Source: Thiohalomonas sp963783235 (lineage in GTDB: Bacteria; Pseudomonadota; Gammaproteobacteria; Thiohalomonadales; Thiohalomonadaceae). From it: a stretch of 64,000 bases of DNA. The first letter of the stretch is position 1. Each line of letters opens with the position of its first letter. Made by a program: the position numbers and the translations under genes. The notes under the pieces are model-generated. The model saw only the letters and a program-made list of their open reading frames with translations. It did not search any database and was not told the DNA's origin. The DNA lies in NCBI GenBank assembly GCA_963783235.1, contig CAWAMN010000001.1:1550001-1614000 (forward strand), written 5' to 3'. This document shows positions 42,519 to 51,065 of the stretch, in pieces.

Positions 42519-42656
42519 ATGCGTCCTAATGACGAATATGTGGTGATCTTCCGTCGGTATCGTCGCACTCGCGATGGTCGTGTGCTGGATGCCCGTAAAT
42601 ACGGGCTCCGCGCTTGGCCAATTCGGGTTCGTCGTAACCGTCTGAAGACCCACTAA
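42519..42656 (+). CDS. small arginine-rich protein (45 aa)
   Basis: ATG at 42519 with AAGGA 8 nt upstream. Product begins MRPNDEYVVIFRRYRRTRDG and has 13 arginines. It could bind nucleic acid. A rightward gene between the ImmA-like gene and the convergent integrase gene. Confidence 0.55.
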   Translation: MRPNDEYVVIFRRYRRTRDGRVLDARKYGLRAWPIRVRRNRLKTH

Positions 42657-42741
42657 GCAACGGCCGGAAGGCTGGCCCGAAGTTTGGGCCAGTTCTTCCC
42701 AAACTGCTTCCGTGGATCAAGCGTTTAGTACATCCGACGGC

Positions 42742-43791
42742 CTAGTTCAATTTTTCTACCAAATCCTCAGCACGCAAATGCGTATATCGATGGAGCATTT
42801 GCATGCTCCGGTGGCCGGTCACAGCACTGACTTCCTGGTCTGACAACCCCCGCTCCACTAGACGACTCGTAGCCTCGTGACGCAAGTCGTGGAAGCGAAG
42901 ATTGTGGATACCAGCCCGTTTTACAGCCTGCGACCATACCCGGTTGATCGTATAGCCTCGCCTCTGCCCATCCCGGCCCACCTCTCCCGGAAAAAGTAGA
43001 TCGCTATCCCTGAACCGAGCGGGATTGGTGAGTGCCTTCCTAAACACTCCCGCGGCCCGGCGGGAGAGCGGCACCGTGCGGGCACTTCCGTTTTTCGTCT
43101 GGTAAAGCCGAACTAGCTGTCGCGAGAGATCCACCTGATCAGTGGTCAGCGACAGAATCTCGCCTTTACGCATGGCCGTATAGAGGGCAATACGAACGAC
43201 CCATCCCAAGATAGGATTGGAGTGGCGATCACACTCCTTGAGGAGGCGACGCATTTCCGACCAGGAGAGCCGTCGATTCCGACCGGCGCCAGGGGCGGGC
43301 TTCCTGACATTCGCTACTGGGTTGTAGGTGAGCCCGAGCCGCCACTCTTTGATAGCTGTATTATACAAATGTCGGAGCAGCGCCAGTTCGAGCCGAACGG
43401 TGCTGGCTGTGATGGTGCGCCCCGTGTGCTTGCTGATAGTGGCCAGCCGCTTGTCGCGATATCTGGCGACCAGATCGGAAGAGAGCGCAACCAGAGAGTA
43501 TTCCCCAAGCTCGGAGATCATTGCTTTTGCGCTCGATCGTTCGCTGGTCTGGGTGCCTTTAGACTTGGTGGGAGTAACTTCGGAAAGGTAGCGTTCAAGC
43601 GCGGCCTTAACTGTCATGCGCTCTGAAGGTGCGCGCTCGATAAAGACTCCACGTACCATTTCATCTTCGGTACGGCGCGCCCAGTCCGCAGCATCCCGTT
43701 TCGTGCGGAACGTTTTAGCCGCTGTAGGCCATCCTCGTTTTCTGATGAGTGCTTTCCAGGTGCCGGAGGGAGTCTTTACCAAAGTCGCCAT
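42742..43791 (-). CDS. tyrosine integrase of the tRNA-Lys element
   Basis: 349 residues from MATLVKTPSGTWKALIRKRG (ATG 43791); the frame starts 17 codons earlier without support. N-terminal arm-binding domain, SAM-like core-binding domain (VKAALERYLSEVTPTKSKGT), then catalytic domain with R in TAMRKGEILSL, HxxR in HDLRHEATSRL, GH in VTGHRSM and nucleophile Y in LHRYTHLRAE. It lies 107 bp from the intact tRNA-Lys, whose 3' end is the attachment site, as expected for an integrase-tRNA pair. Confidence 0.95.
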   Translation of the reverse strand: MATLVKTPSGTWKALIRKRGWPTAAKTFRTKRDAADWARRTEDEMVRGVFIERAPSERMTVKAALERYLSEVTPTKSKGTQTSERSSAKAMISELGEYSLVALSSDLVARYRDKRLATISKHTGRTITASTVRLELALLRHLYNTAIKEWRLGLTYNPVANVRKPAPGAGRNRRLSWSEMRRLLKECDRHSNPILGWVVRIALYTAMRKGEILSLTTDQVDLSRQLVRLYQTKNGSARTVPLSRRAAGVFRKALTNPARFRDSDLLFPGEVGRDGQRRGYTINRVWSQAVKRAGIHNLRFHDLRHEATSRLVERGLSDQEVSAVTGHRSMQMLHRYTHLRAEDLVEKLN

Positions 43792-43848
43792 AGTACATTT
43801 CCAATTAGCAGGTGTACTGGAAATGTACCGCAAGACCCTCAATACAAA

Positions 43849-43880
43849 AAGGGCTTAGACCCTTGCAAGTCTAAGCCCTT
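43849..43880 (-). terminator. element-borne terminator of tRNA-Lys
   Basis: Perfect 12-bp stem AAGGGCTTAGAC/GTCTAAGCCCTT with an 8-nt loop, then TTTTTG on the reverse strand. The element thus supplies both the tRNA 3' end and a terminator, replacing the original terminator now at attL. Confidence 0.85.
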
Positions 43881-43897
43881 GATGTTTTGAGCAATTA

Positions 43898-43973
43898 TGG
43901 TGGGCCGTGTAGGAATCGAACCTACGACCACCTGATTAAAAGTCAGATGCTCTACCGACTGAGCTAACGGCCC
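43898..43973 (-). tRNA. tRNA-Lys (UUU), target gene of the element; attR
   Basis: 76 nt, CCA encoded, anticodon TTT in CTTTTAATCAG context. The last 46 nt (43898-43943) are duplicated at attL, so the 3' end of the functional gene comes from the element. Acceptor GGGCCGT/ACGGCCC is complete. Confidence 0.97.
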
Positions 43974-44033
43974 TTAAGAGGCCGCATATAGTACCGGACT
44001 CGCTGAAAAAGGCAACCCCGGTAAGGACCAATT

Positions 44034-44597
44034 TCAGATGGCTTCGAGCTTGCGCATGGCGTTCGGTACCAAGCGCATGTCAGCCAGGGCGGTTACCAAC
44101 GCCTTGGGGAAAGTCGCTTCCTCCTCATAGACCATTTTGTAGTACTGGATCTTCATGGTCAGTGCGCTGCCGAAGACGATAGAGGCGAAGGCCATGATGG
44201 ACCCTACCGCCAGCGTGGAGAAGCCCGTGATGCCCTGTCCGATGGTGCAACCCATTGCCAGCACGCCCCCGAAGCCCATCAGGATGGCCCCGATGAAGTG
44301 GTTCATGAAATCACGGAGGGAGGCAAACCACTCAAAGCGGAAACCGCCACTGAGAATGGACCAGATGAGGGAGCCGACCACGACGCCCAAAACAGCGACC
44401 ACGCCAAAGGTCAGGGCCACTTTGGCAAAACCATCGGCAGCGTAACCGAGGGTCTGGCCCATGGGATTGATGAAGGTATAGGACTGCGGATTGAACGATG
44501 CACTCTCCGGCTTGGTATCCCACCCCTCACGGACGCCTTCGTTCATGTCCCAATGGGTCTTGGTCGGGTCGAGAAATTCAGCCACGGGCACGGTCAT
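44034..44597 (-). CDS. TsuA/YeeE-like thiosulfate permease, C-terminal part
   Basis: 187 residues. Membrane helices and the conserved cysteine block GGVLAMGCTIGQGITGFSTL of the YeeE/YedE (Sul_transp) repeat. Related proteins of about 400 residues carry this and the preceding part in one chain. Here the two frames overlap by 20 nt and are offset by one base. The ATG has GAGGG 5 nt upstream, so separate translation is possible, but the N-terminal residues look like the middle of the normal protein. Either a frameshift (real or a sequence error) or a natural split. Confidence 0.85.
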   Translation of the reverse strand: MTVPVAEFLDPTKTHWDMNEGVREGWDTKPESASFNPQSYTFINPMGQTLGYAADGFAKVALTFGVVAVLGVVVGSLIWSILSGGFRFEWFASLRDFMNHFIGAILMGFGGVLAMGCTIGQGITGFSTLAVGSIMAFASIVFGSALTMKIQYYKMVYEEEATFPKALVTALADMRLVPNAMRKLEAI

Positions 44598-45336
44598 TTC
44601 GCCCTCGAAACATGTCTTCGTAGGTGAGACCGATATTGGAACTCACGTACCAGGCACCGAGAATCGCCGCGCCGACGACAAGACCGCCCGCGATATTATC
44701 GAAGCTGCCGCGGAAATCGGCGGACTTGAACACGAAGCCCAGGAGCACTAAACCCAAGCCGATACCGATCCACAGACGAGCGCTTGCCGCGCCCTCTGCA
44801 CCGGCGACAATGGTACCCAGATCCTGCTGACCGCCGTCGAGGCTTACCGCCAACGGCCGGATCCAGTCGAGAAACAGCAGCGACATCAGCGTCTGGTCGC
44901 TGCCCGGCAGCGGGTTGATCATGAAATAGGCGATCACGGCAATGACGCCGAAGACCACAATGGACTTCAGGTTGCCGCCACCGATTCGGATTAATGTTTT
45001 GTTACCGCACCCGGAGGCCAGGGTCATCCCGACCCCGAAAAGCAATCCGCCAAGGATATTTTCGGCCCAAATCAGGTTACCCGAACGGTACGGAGGGAAG
45101 GCGCCGTCGGCCTGCACCAACCCTGCGGCTTCGAGGCCGGTAACGCCGATGAGGGCGATAGCGATGGCAAACAGCCAGGCACGCATCCGGCCCCAGTCGC
45201 CCATATTGACGACGTCGGATACGGCGCCCATGGTGCAGAAGTTCGTCTTGTTAACGACAGCGCCCATAACGAGGGCGATGCCGAATGACCCCAAAAGCAG
45301 CGCTTGGTGCGCCTGGGAAAAGTTTTCGAATATCAA
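44578..45336 (-). CDS. TsuA/YeeE-like thiosulfate permease, N-terminal part
   Basis: 252 residues, about six membrane helices. Conserved cysteines of the TsuA pathway: C in VVNKTNFCTMGAVSD near residue 34 and C in TLASGCGNKTLIRIGG near 109. In TsuA such cysteines line the path of thiosulfate uptake. The frame ends with RGRNDRARG, which looks out-of-frame compared with the family; removing one base near 44605 would give MFRGEMTVPV and join the second part. In a sulfur oxidiser this would bring thiosulfate into the cytoplasm for the rhodanese-TusA route. Confidence 0.88.
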   Translation of the reverse strand: MIFENFSQAHQALLLGSFGIALVMGAVVNKTNFCTMGAVSDVVNMGDWGRMRAWLFAIAIALIGVTGLEAAGLVQADGAFPPYRSGNLIWAENILGGLLFGVGMTLASGCGNKTLIRIGGGNLKSIVVFGVIAVIAYFMINPLPGSDQTLMSLLFLDWIRPLAVSLDGGQQDLGTIVAGAEGAASARLWIGIGLGLVLLGFVFKSADFRGSFDNIAGGLVVGAAILGAWYVSSNIGLTYEDMFRGRNDRARG

Positions 45337-45434
45337 TGTTCTCTCCTCCGGTGGTCTTTCTTATATATATTCGATATCTTCGGGAGCCGTGCCCATCCAC
45401 ACAATAGCCCGATAGGAATATCTTTAGTTTTACA

Positions 45435-46118
45435 CTAGGTTTTATACGGCGTAGGGTCAGGGATGCCTGCTTCACGAAAACCAGCCGCGCGCAGCCGGCA
45501 CGAATCGCAGACACCGCAAGCCTTTCCGCTCGTATCCGGATTGTAACAGGACAATGTCAGAGCATAGTCCACGCCTAACCGGTTTCCAGTGGCGATAATT
45601 TCCGCCTTGCTCATGTGGATTAGCGGGGCGTGAACGGAAAAACGCTGTCCTTCAACGCCGGCCTTGGTGGCTAGATTCGCTGTTTTTTCAAAGGCTTCTA
45701 TGAACTCCGGCCGGCAGTCGGGATAGCCGGAGTAGTCGACCGCATTAACCCCGATAAAGAGATCGAGAGCCCCCAGCACCTCGGCCCACCCCAGCGCTAA
45801 CGAGAGGAAAATGGTGTTGCGAGCCGGGACATAGGTGACCGGAATCCCCTCCGATGGGCTCTGCGGCACATCGATGGCGTCATCGGTCAGGGCAGAGCCC
45901 CCGAATTGGCGCAGATCGAGGGTAAAAACACGGTGCTCCCGTGCATCCAGGCTTTCCGCCACCCGCCGCGAGGCATCCAACTCGATCCGGTGCCGCTGGC
46001 CGTAGTCGAAGCTCAGGGCGTAACAGTCAAATCCCCGATCGCGGGCGATCGCCAGCGATGTTGCGGAATCCAGCCCCCCGGACACGAGGGCAACCGCTTT
46101 TTTGGTGGAGTTCTTCAT
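45435..46118 (-). CDS. queC: 7-cyano-7-deazaguanine synthase
   Basis: 227 residues. PP-loop ATPase motif SGGLDSATSL near residue 14 and C-terminal zinc site CYNPDTSGKACGVCDSC. It converts 7-carboxy-7-deazaguanine to preQ0 in queuosine biosynthesis. Next to queE, which makes its substrate, with 213 bp between them without a recognised feature. Confidence 0.96.
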   Translation of the reverse strand: MKNSTKKAVALVSGGLDSATSLAIARDRGFDCYALSFDYGQRHRIELDASRRVAESLDAREHRVFTLDLRQFGGSALTDDAIDVPQSPSEGIPVTYVPARNTIFLSLALGWAEVLGALDLFIGVNAVDYSGYPDCRPEFIEAFEKTANLATKAGVEGQRFSVHAPLIHMSKAEIIATGNRLGVDYALTLSCYNPDTSGKACGVCDSCRLRAAGFREAGIPDPTPYKT

Positions 46119-46331
46119 AGAAATGGTTTCAGCCCGAGTTCCGGCCGTTCTGTTTGCAACCTATTGGAATCATTTGGTTTTTGGCCCCTTGCTGATAAGG
46201 ACCATTATATAAGGGGCCACCGACCACAGCGAAGCTGTCGCCCAAGTTGGGGATGCGGCCGACGCAGTGCGGAACACCGAACCGTTGCGGTTGGCGGCCG
46301 GAATGTCGTCACTGCCACCGGGCCCTTTATT

Positions 46332-47009
46332 TCAGCGGCCCGGTTCGTCGTCCCACAGCAGCTTGTGGAGTTGCATCTGGAAGCGGACGGGAAGACGATC
46401 ACTGATAATCCAATCCGCCAGCTGACGCGGCTCGATCCGGCCGAATACGGGCGAAAACAGGATATCGCAGCGCTCCCATAGCCGGTACCGTTCGATCACT
46501 GCGCGGGCCCACTCGTAATCATCGCGGTCGGCGATCACCAGCTTTACCTGATCGTTGGCGTTCAGCGCCTCCAGGTTCTCCCAGCGGTTCTTTGTCTGTT
46601 CACCCGACCCCGGCGTTTTGAGATCCATCACCCGGGCCACCCGCCGGTCCACATCCGACACATCCAGTGCGCCACTGGTCTCCAGCGAAACCGTATAGCC
46701 CTCATCGCACAGTCTGGTAAGCAGGTCCAGACAGGCCCTCTGCGCCAGCGGCTCACCTCCCGTGACACAGACGTGCCTGATCGCACCGTAGCCACGGGAC
46801 CGCGTGATCCGGTCCAACTCGGCGCTCACCGCACCGATCGTCATGGTTTCGCCACCGGTGAATGCATAGCTGGTGTCGCAGTAGGTGCAGCGCAAAGGAC
46901 AGCCGGTCAGCCGTACAAAGACAGTGGGAAAGCCCGCATCACGGGCCTCCCCCTGAAGCGAGAGGAATATCTCGGTGATCCGCAGCGTACTGCGGTCGCT
47001 GGCAGCCAT
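46332..47009 (-). CDS. queE: 7-carboxy-7-deazaguanine synthase
   Basis: 225 residues. Radical SAM enzyme with the cysteine motif in TGCPLRCTYCDTSYAF near residue 38 (CxxxCxxC). It opens with the LSLQGEARDAGFPTVFVRL segment that holds the substrate. Follows cpoB by 8 bp, so it is probably read through from the tol-pal operon. Confidence 0.95.
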   Translation of the reverse strand: MAASDRSTLRITEIFLSLQGEARDAGFPTVFVRLTGCPLRCTYCDTSYAFTGGETMTIGAVSAELDRITRSRGYGAIRHVCVTGGEPLAQRACLDLLTRLCDEGYTVSLETSGALDVSDVDRRVARVMDLKTPGSGEQTKNRWENLEALNANDQVKLVIADRDDYEWARAVIERYRLWERCDILFSPVFGRIEPRQLADWIISDRLPVRFQMQLHKLLWDDEPGR

Positions 47010-47017
47010 TGAGTTCT

Positions 47018-47812
47018 TCAGCCGTCCTGCTTGCCGAGGCTCTTGAGCAGATTCTGGGCCTGGCCCGCCTCGGTGGTGTCCGGATGCTCGCTCACAAGCT
47101 GCTTCAGAACCGACTGAGCCTTCCCGTCCTGCGCCAGTTCGTGGTAGCTATAGCCGATTTTCAGGAGAGACTCCGCCACCTTGGGGCTCTTGGGATGGTT
47201 GTCCACCAGGGCCTGGTAGGCGGCGATGGCTTTGTTGAAATCGCGTCGGGCGTAGTTGGCCTCGCCGAGCCAGTACTGGGCGATGTGCGCATAGCGACCG
47301 TCCGGATGCCGCTCAAGGAAGCTCTCGAAGGCCTTGATGGCCTGTTCGTAACGCAATTCCCGGAGGATATCGAAGGCCTCCTGATAGGCCTGTCGTTCGG
47401 CCGCCAGATCGGCGGTACTCGAACCGGCTGCCCTCGCCTCGATCGACTTGGCGCCGGCACCGGTCTCCGGCTCTTGCGGCTGTGAATCATTCGAAGCCGT
47501 CCCGGTCGGTGCCGAAGCGGGGACGCCTTCGCGCTCCAGGCGCGAGAGCCGCCGATCGGTGTCGAGGTAGAGATCGCGCTGGCGTGCCTTGAGGGAGTCC
47601 AACTCGTGGCGCACCTCTTCCAGCTCCCCACGGAGCAGCGCCAGTTCGCGCTGTTGGCTGTCGATTCGGGTCAGCATCTCTATAAGCGACTGGCTCTCCA
47701 GCAGCCTCTCAAGCCGCTGGACCCGGTCGGGCAGGTTGTTTTCCTCGGGGGCCGCCTGAACCGATGCGGTGGTAAAGAGAAGGATGGGAATCAGGTACCG
47801 CAACTTAATCAT
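47018..47812 (-). CDS. cpoB: Tol-Pal associated periplasmic protein CpoB (YbgF)
   Basis: 264 residues. Signal peptide (VQAAPEE), an N-terminal coiled coil for trimerisation (about 30-95) and C-terminal TPR repeats (RQAYQEAFDILRELRYEQAI). CpoB coordinates peptidoglycan synthesis with outer membrane constriction. Last gene of tolQRAB-pal-cpoB. Confidence 0.93.
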   Translation of the reverse strand: MIKLRYLIPILLFTTASVQAAPEENNLPDRVQRLERLLESQSLIEMLTRIDSQQRELALLRGELEEVRHELDSLKARQRDLYLDTDRRLSRLEREGVPASAPTGTASNDSQPQEPETGAGAKSIEARAAGSSTADLAAERQAYQEAFDILRELRYEQAIKAFESFLERHPDGRYAHIAQYWLGEANYARRDFNKAIAAYQALVDNHPKSPKVAESLLKIGYSYHELAQDGKAQSVLKQLVSEHPDTTEAGQAQNLLKSLGKQDG

Positions 47813-47813
47813 T

Positions 47814-48398
47814 TCAATATCCCGAATAGAGCAATTCGACCCGGCGATTCAGGCGCCAGGCCTCGTCGTCGTGGCCCATGGCCACCGGGCGCTCCTCACC
47901 GAAGCTGATCACCTGAAGCTGGTTTTCGCCTGCGGCCTGAAGAACGAGGATCCGTTCCACCGCCTGGGCACGCTTCTCGCCCAGAGCCAGGTTATATTCG
48001 CGGCTCCCGCGCTCATCGGCATGGCCTTCCACGACGACGGAAACATCCGGGTGAGATGCCAGGAAGCGGCCGTGTGCGATGAGGGCCTCGCGAGCGGTCT
48101 CAGGCAGTACACTGCTGTCGAAGTCGAAGTAGAACACACGCTGGGAGAGGGGGCTTTCGGGGTCGTCGAGCGGACTCCCTTCGAATCCCCCCTCCATCCG
48201 GGCACCGCTTGTCTCGGCGCCTTCATCAGCCCTGCCGGCCCCTGCCGCTCCTTCCCCCGCGGCGGCCCGATCTTCGATATCTTCTACGATGACCTCTCCA
48301 CTGTCACCGCCCTCGGGACCGGCCATGCCGGCACAGCCGGAGATGAAGGCGCTCGCAGCCAACATCCCCCAAAGCAAGAAACGCTGTTTCATTTCCAA
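47814..48398 (-). CDS. pal: peptidoglycan-associated lipoprotein
   Basis: 194 residues. Lipobox SGC at residues 19-21 and an OmpA-like domain (YFDFDSSVLPETAREALIAH, VEGHADERGSREYNLALGEKRA) that binds peptidoglycan. An acidic linker with E and G (residues 30-75) is longer than in E. coli. Anchors the outer membrane to the cell wall within the Tol-Pal complex. Confidence 0.95.
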   Translation of the reverse strand: MEMKQRFLLWGMLAASAFISGCAGMAGPEGGDSGEVIVEDIEDRAAAGEGAAGAGRADEGAETSGARMEGGFEGSPLDDPESPLSQRVFYFDFDSSVLPETAREALIAHGRFLASHPDVSVVVEGHADERGSREYNLALGEKRAQAVERILVLQAAGENQLQVISFGEERPVAMGHDDEAWRLNRRVELLYSGY

Positions 48399-48402
48399 CC
48401 CT

Positions 48403-49710
48403 CTATTCGGTAAAGAAAGGTGACCAGGCTGGCTCCCTGACGTCGAACCCGGTCAACCCCAGGCGCTGGCTGGCAGAGCCGTCGACCGAGACCGCTTCCA
48501 GGACGCCGCGGCCGCCCACCTCGGTGGCGAAAATAATCATCCGACCGTTGGGCGCAAAGCTCGGTGACTCGTCCAGCCGTGAATGGGTGAGGATCCGCAG
48601 ATTCCCGGTCTCCAGGTTCTGTACGGCTATCTGAAAGCCGTCGCGCGACTGATGGACCATGGTCAGGTTGCGGCCGTCCGGCGATACGCTGGCCCGCGCG
48701 TTGTAGCGGCCCTCGAAAGTGACCCGATGCGGGCGACCCACGGCACCGCGCGGTCCCACGTCGATTCGGTAGATCTGCGGTTTACCGCCACGGTCCGAGG
48801 TAAACACCAGGCCCTTGCCATCCGGTAGCCAAGCCGGCTCGGTGTCGATGGCCCAGTGCCGGGTGATCCGGTCAAGGGTACCGGTTTGAAGGTCAAGGAT
48901 GTAGATTTCCGGGTTTCCGTCCTTCGAAAGGGTAAGGGCCAACCGCCGTCGGTCGGGCCCCCAGGCGGGCGCCGAATTGATGCCGTCGAACTCGGCCACT
49001 ATTTCCCGCTTGCCGGTGATGACGTTCTGCATATAGACCACCGGGCGGCGGGCCTCGAAAGAGACATACGCCAACCGCTTACCCTCGGGCGACCAGGCCG
49101 GGGACATGAGCGGCTGCTTGGAGGTAAGGATGATCTGTTCGTTGAAGCCATCGGCGTCGGCAACCGCCAGGCGGTACCGACGCTCGCCCTCGGCGATATT
49201 CTCGACCGTGACGTAGGTGATGTGGGTATTGAAGGCGCCGCGCTCGCCGGTGAGCTTCTCGTAAACCAAATCGCTGATCTGATGGGCGGTGCGCCGCAGC
49301 AGCGGCGCCCTCGTCGGCATTTTATAACCCGCGAGCTGACTCGCCTTGAGGACATCGAATAACTGGAAGCGCACCTGGTAGCGTCCGTCAACGTTCTCGA
49401 CCTTGCCAACCAGCAGCGTCTCGATGCCCGCCTGACGCCAGGCCTCAAAATCGATGGCATCCCCGTGGTGCGGTTGAGCCACCAGCTCCTCATTTGAAAG
49501 GGGTGCGAAACGGCCGCTACGGGCCAGATCCGCCCTGACAATGGCGGCGACATCCTCGCTGAGCGCCTCCTTGCCTTCCCAGCCGAACGGCACGATGGCA
49601 ATGGGCAATGCCCCTTCGGTGCCGCCGGAGACTGTCACCTCGAGCCGAGCCTGGACCAGTGCCGGTACGACCAGCAGGAGGAGTAACACGAAGCGTTTTG
49701 CCGACAACAT
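48403..49710 (-). CDS. tolB: Tol-Pal system beta-propeller protein TolB
   Basis: 435 residues. Signal peptide (PALVQA), N-terminal alpha/beta domain, and a six-bladed propeller with repeated S-P-D/E-G motifs (MSPAWSPEGKRLAYVS, TDTEPAWLPDGKGLVF-like, ARASVSPDGRNL). It interacts with Pal and TolA in the periplasm. Abuts tolA (start 1 bp from the tolA stop). Confidence 0.95.
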   Translation of the reverse strand: MLSAKRFVLLLLLVVPALVQARLEVTVSGGTEGALPIAIVPFGWEGKEALSEDVAAIVRADLARSGRFAPLSNEELVAQPHHGDAIDFEAWRQAGIETLLVGKVENVDGRYQVRFQLFDVLKASQLAGYKMPTRAPLLRRTAHQISDLVYEKLTGERGAFNTHITYVTVENIAEGERRYRLAVADADGFNEQIILTSKQPLMSPAWSPEGKRLAYVSFEARRPVVYMQNVITGKREIVAEFDGINSAPAWGPDRRRLALTLSKDGNPEIYILDLQTGTLDRITRHWAIDTEPAWLPDGKGLVFTSDRGGKPQIYRIDVGPRGAVGRPHRVTFEGRYNARASVSPDGRNLTMVHQSRDGFQIAVQNLETGNLRILTHSRLDESPSFAPNGRMIIFATEVGGRGVLEAVSVDGSASQRLGLTGFDVREPAWSPFFTE

Positions 49711-50640
49711 TTATCCCCTCGGTAAGAAGGTAAATTCGATTTCCCGATCGAAAACATCCGGGTCCGGCGGCTGAGGCAACGGTGATGCCTTCCTCACCGC
49801 GGCCTCCACAGAGCGGTCGAGCGCCGCGCTGCCGCAGCTCTCTACCACCTGCACTCCGACCACCTCGCCGCCGGGGATCTGATTGACCAGGACCTTACAG
49901 GAAAAATCCTCGGGCGTATCGGCGGGCCGTAGCCATTTCCGGCTTACCTTGCCGGCGATAAGGCTGGCGTACTCGACCCGGGCGGTATCGAGCTGGCGCA
50001 ACGTATCGGAGTTGAGCCGTTTCTCCTCCGCGGCCAGTTGTTCCTTGAGTGCCTTTTCCATGGCTGCCTGTTTGCGCGCCGCCTCCTCCCTTTGCCGACG
50101 CTCTTCGGCCAGACGCCTCTTTTCCGCCTCCAGGCGTTTGCGCTCCTCGGCCGCCTTGCGTGCCGCCTCTTCCTCACGGCGACGCTCTTCGGCCTTGATC
50201 CTACGTTGCTCCTCCAGCTCGGCCAAGCGCTGCTGCTCCCGGCGTTTTTTCTCGGCCAGCGCCTTCTGCTCCGCCTTGAGCTGTTCGAGGCGCTTCTGCT
50301 CCGCCTGGCGCTGGCGCTCCTCTTCGGCGCGCTGGCGTTTCAGAGCGGCCAGGCGCTCCTGCTCCTGTTTGCGGGCCGCCTCGGCACGGCGCTTCTCTTG
50401 CGCCAGTTCCCGGCGATGCGCCTCTTCATCTTCCTTCTGATGGCGCTCTTCGGCCCGAAGACGCTCCAGTTCCGCCTCCACTTGGGCGGCATCCACCGCC
50501 ACCGCCTCCACCACCTGCGCCTGCGGGGCAGGTGGTGGAGGCGGCGCCGGTGAACGCATCAGACTCACGCCAATCAGCCCGATAAGCACCACATGGACGA
50601 TGATGGAAAAGCCGTAGGCGGGCAGCCACTCCTTCCACAT
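49711..50640 (-). CDS. tolA: TolA, energy-transducing envelope protein
   Basis: 309 residues. One membrane helix (GFSIIVHVVLIGLIGVSLM), a proline-rich spot, then a long charged helix of E, R, K, A and Q (about 60-210), and a C-terminal TonB-like domain (ISLIAGKVSRKWLRPADTPE-like; FSCKVLVNQIPGGEVVGVQV). It connects TolQR in the inner membrane to Pal. The repetitive helix DNA gives long open mirrors on the other strand that are not genes. Confidence 0.94.
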   Translation of the reverse strand: MWKEWLPAYGFSIIVHVVLIGLIGVSLMRSPAPPPPPAPQAQVVEAVAVDAAQVEAELERLRAEERHQKEDEEAHRRELAQEKRRAEAARKQEQERLAALKRQRAEEERQRQAEQKRLEQLKAEQKALAEKKRREQQRLAELEEQRRIKAEERRREEEAARKAAEERKRLEAEKRRLAEERRQREEAARKQAAMEKALKEQLAAEEKRLNSDTLRQLDTARVEYASLIAGKVSRKWLRPADTPEDFSCKVLVNQIPGGEVVGVQVVESCGSAALDRSVEAAVRKASPLPQPPDPDVFDREIEFTFLPRG

Positions 50641-50642
50641 AA

Positions 50643-51062
50643 TCAGCCTTCCGGTTCGGTCAGCAGGCCCACGCTCGGCGCGCCGGCCCTCTGGAGCAAC
50701 GCCATGGCGCGGACAACCGTTCCGTAGGACGCGGCCTCATCGCCCTTGACGTAGATCGGGGTCTTGGGTTTCAGGCGAAGGATGGCAGTGATCCGTACCG
50801 CGAGCTGTTCGGGGTCGAGGTCACGGCTGATCGAAGTGCCGTGCTCCAAATAAAAGCCCCCCTGTGCGTCGACGGTCACCACCAGCGGAGCGTCGCTCTG
50901 GCTGGAGACCGGCTCCGCCTCCGCCCGCGGCAAATCCACCTTTACCCCTTGGGTGAGCATGGGCGCGGTGATCATGAAGATCACGAGCAGGACCAGCATC
51001 ACGTCGATGTAGGGGACGACGTTTATCTCCGCCATCCGCTTGCGTCGGTGCCGGCGCGTCAC
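50643..51062 (-). CDS. tolR: TolR, proton-channel subunit
   Basis: 139 residues. N-terminal membrane helix with the proton-relay aspartate in NVVPYIDVMLVLLVIFMIT and a periplasmic ExbD-like domain. It energises TolA together with TolQ. The start shown is GTG or ATG near 51062 with tolQ ending 3 bp upstream. Confidence 0.95.
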   Translation of the reverse strand: MTRRHRRKRMAEINVVPYIDVMLVLLVIFMITAPMLTQGVKVDLPRAEAEPVSSQSDAPLVVTVDAQGGFYLEHGTSISRDLDPEQLAVRITAILRLKPKTPIYVKGDEAASYGTVVRAMALLQRAGAPSVGLLTEPEG

Positions 51063-51065
51063 GTA

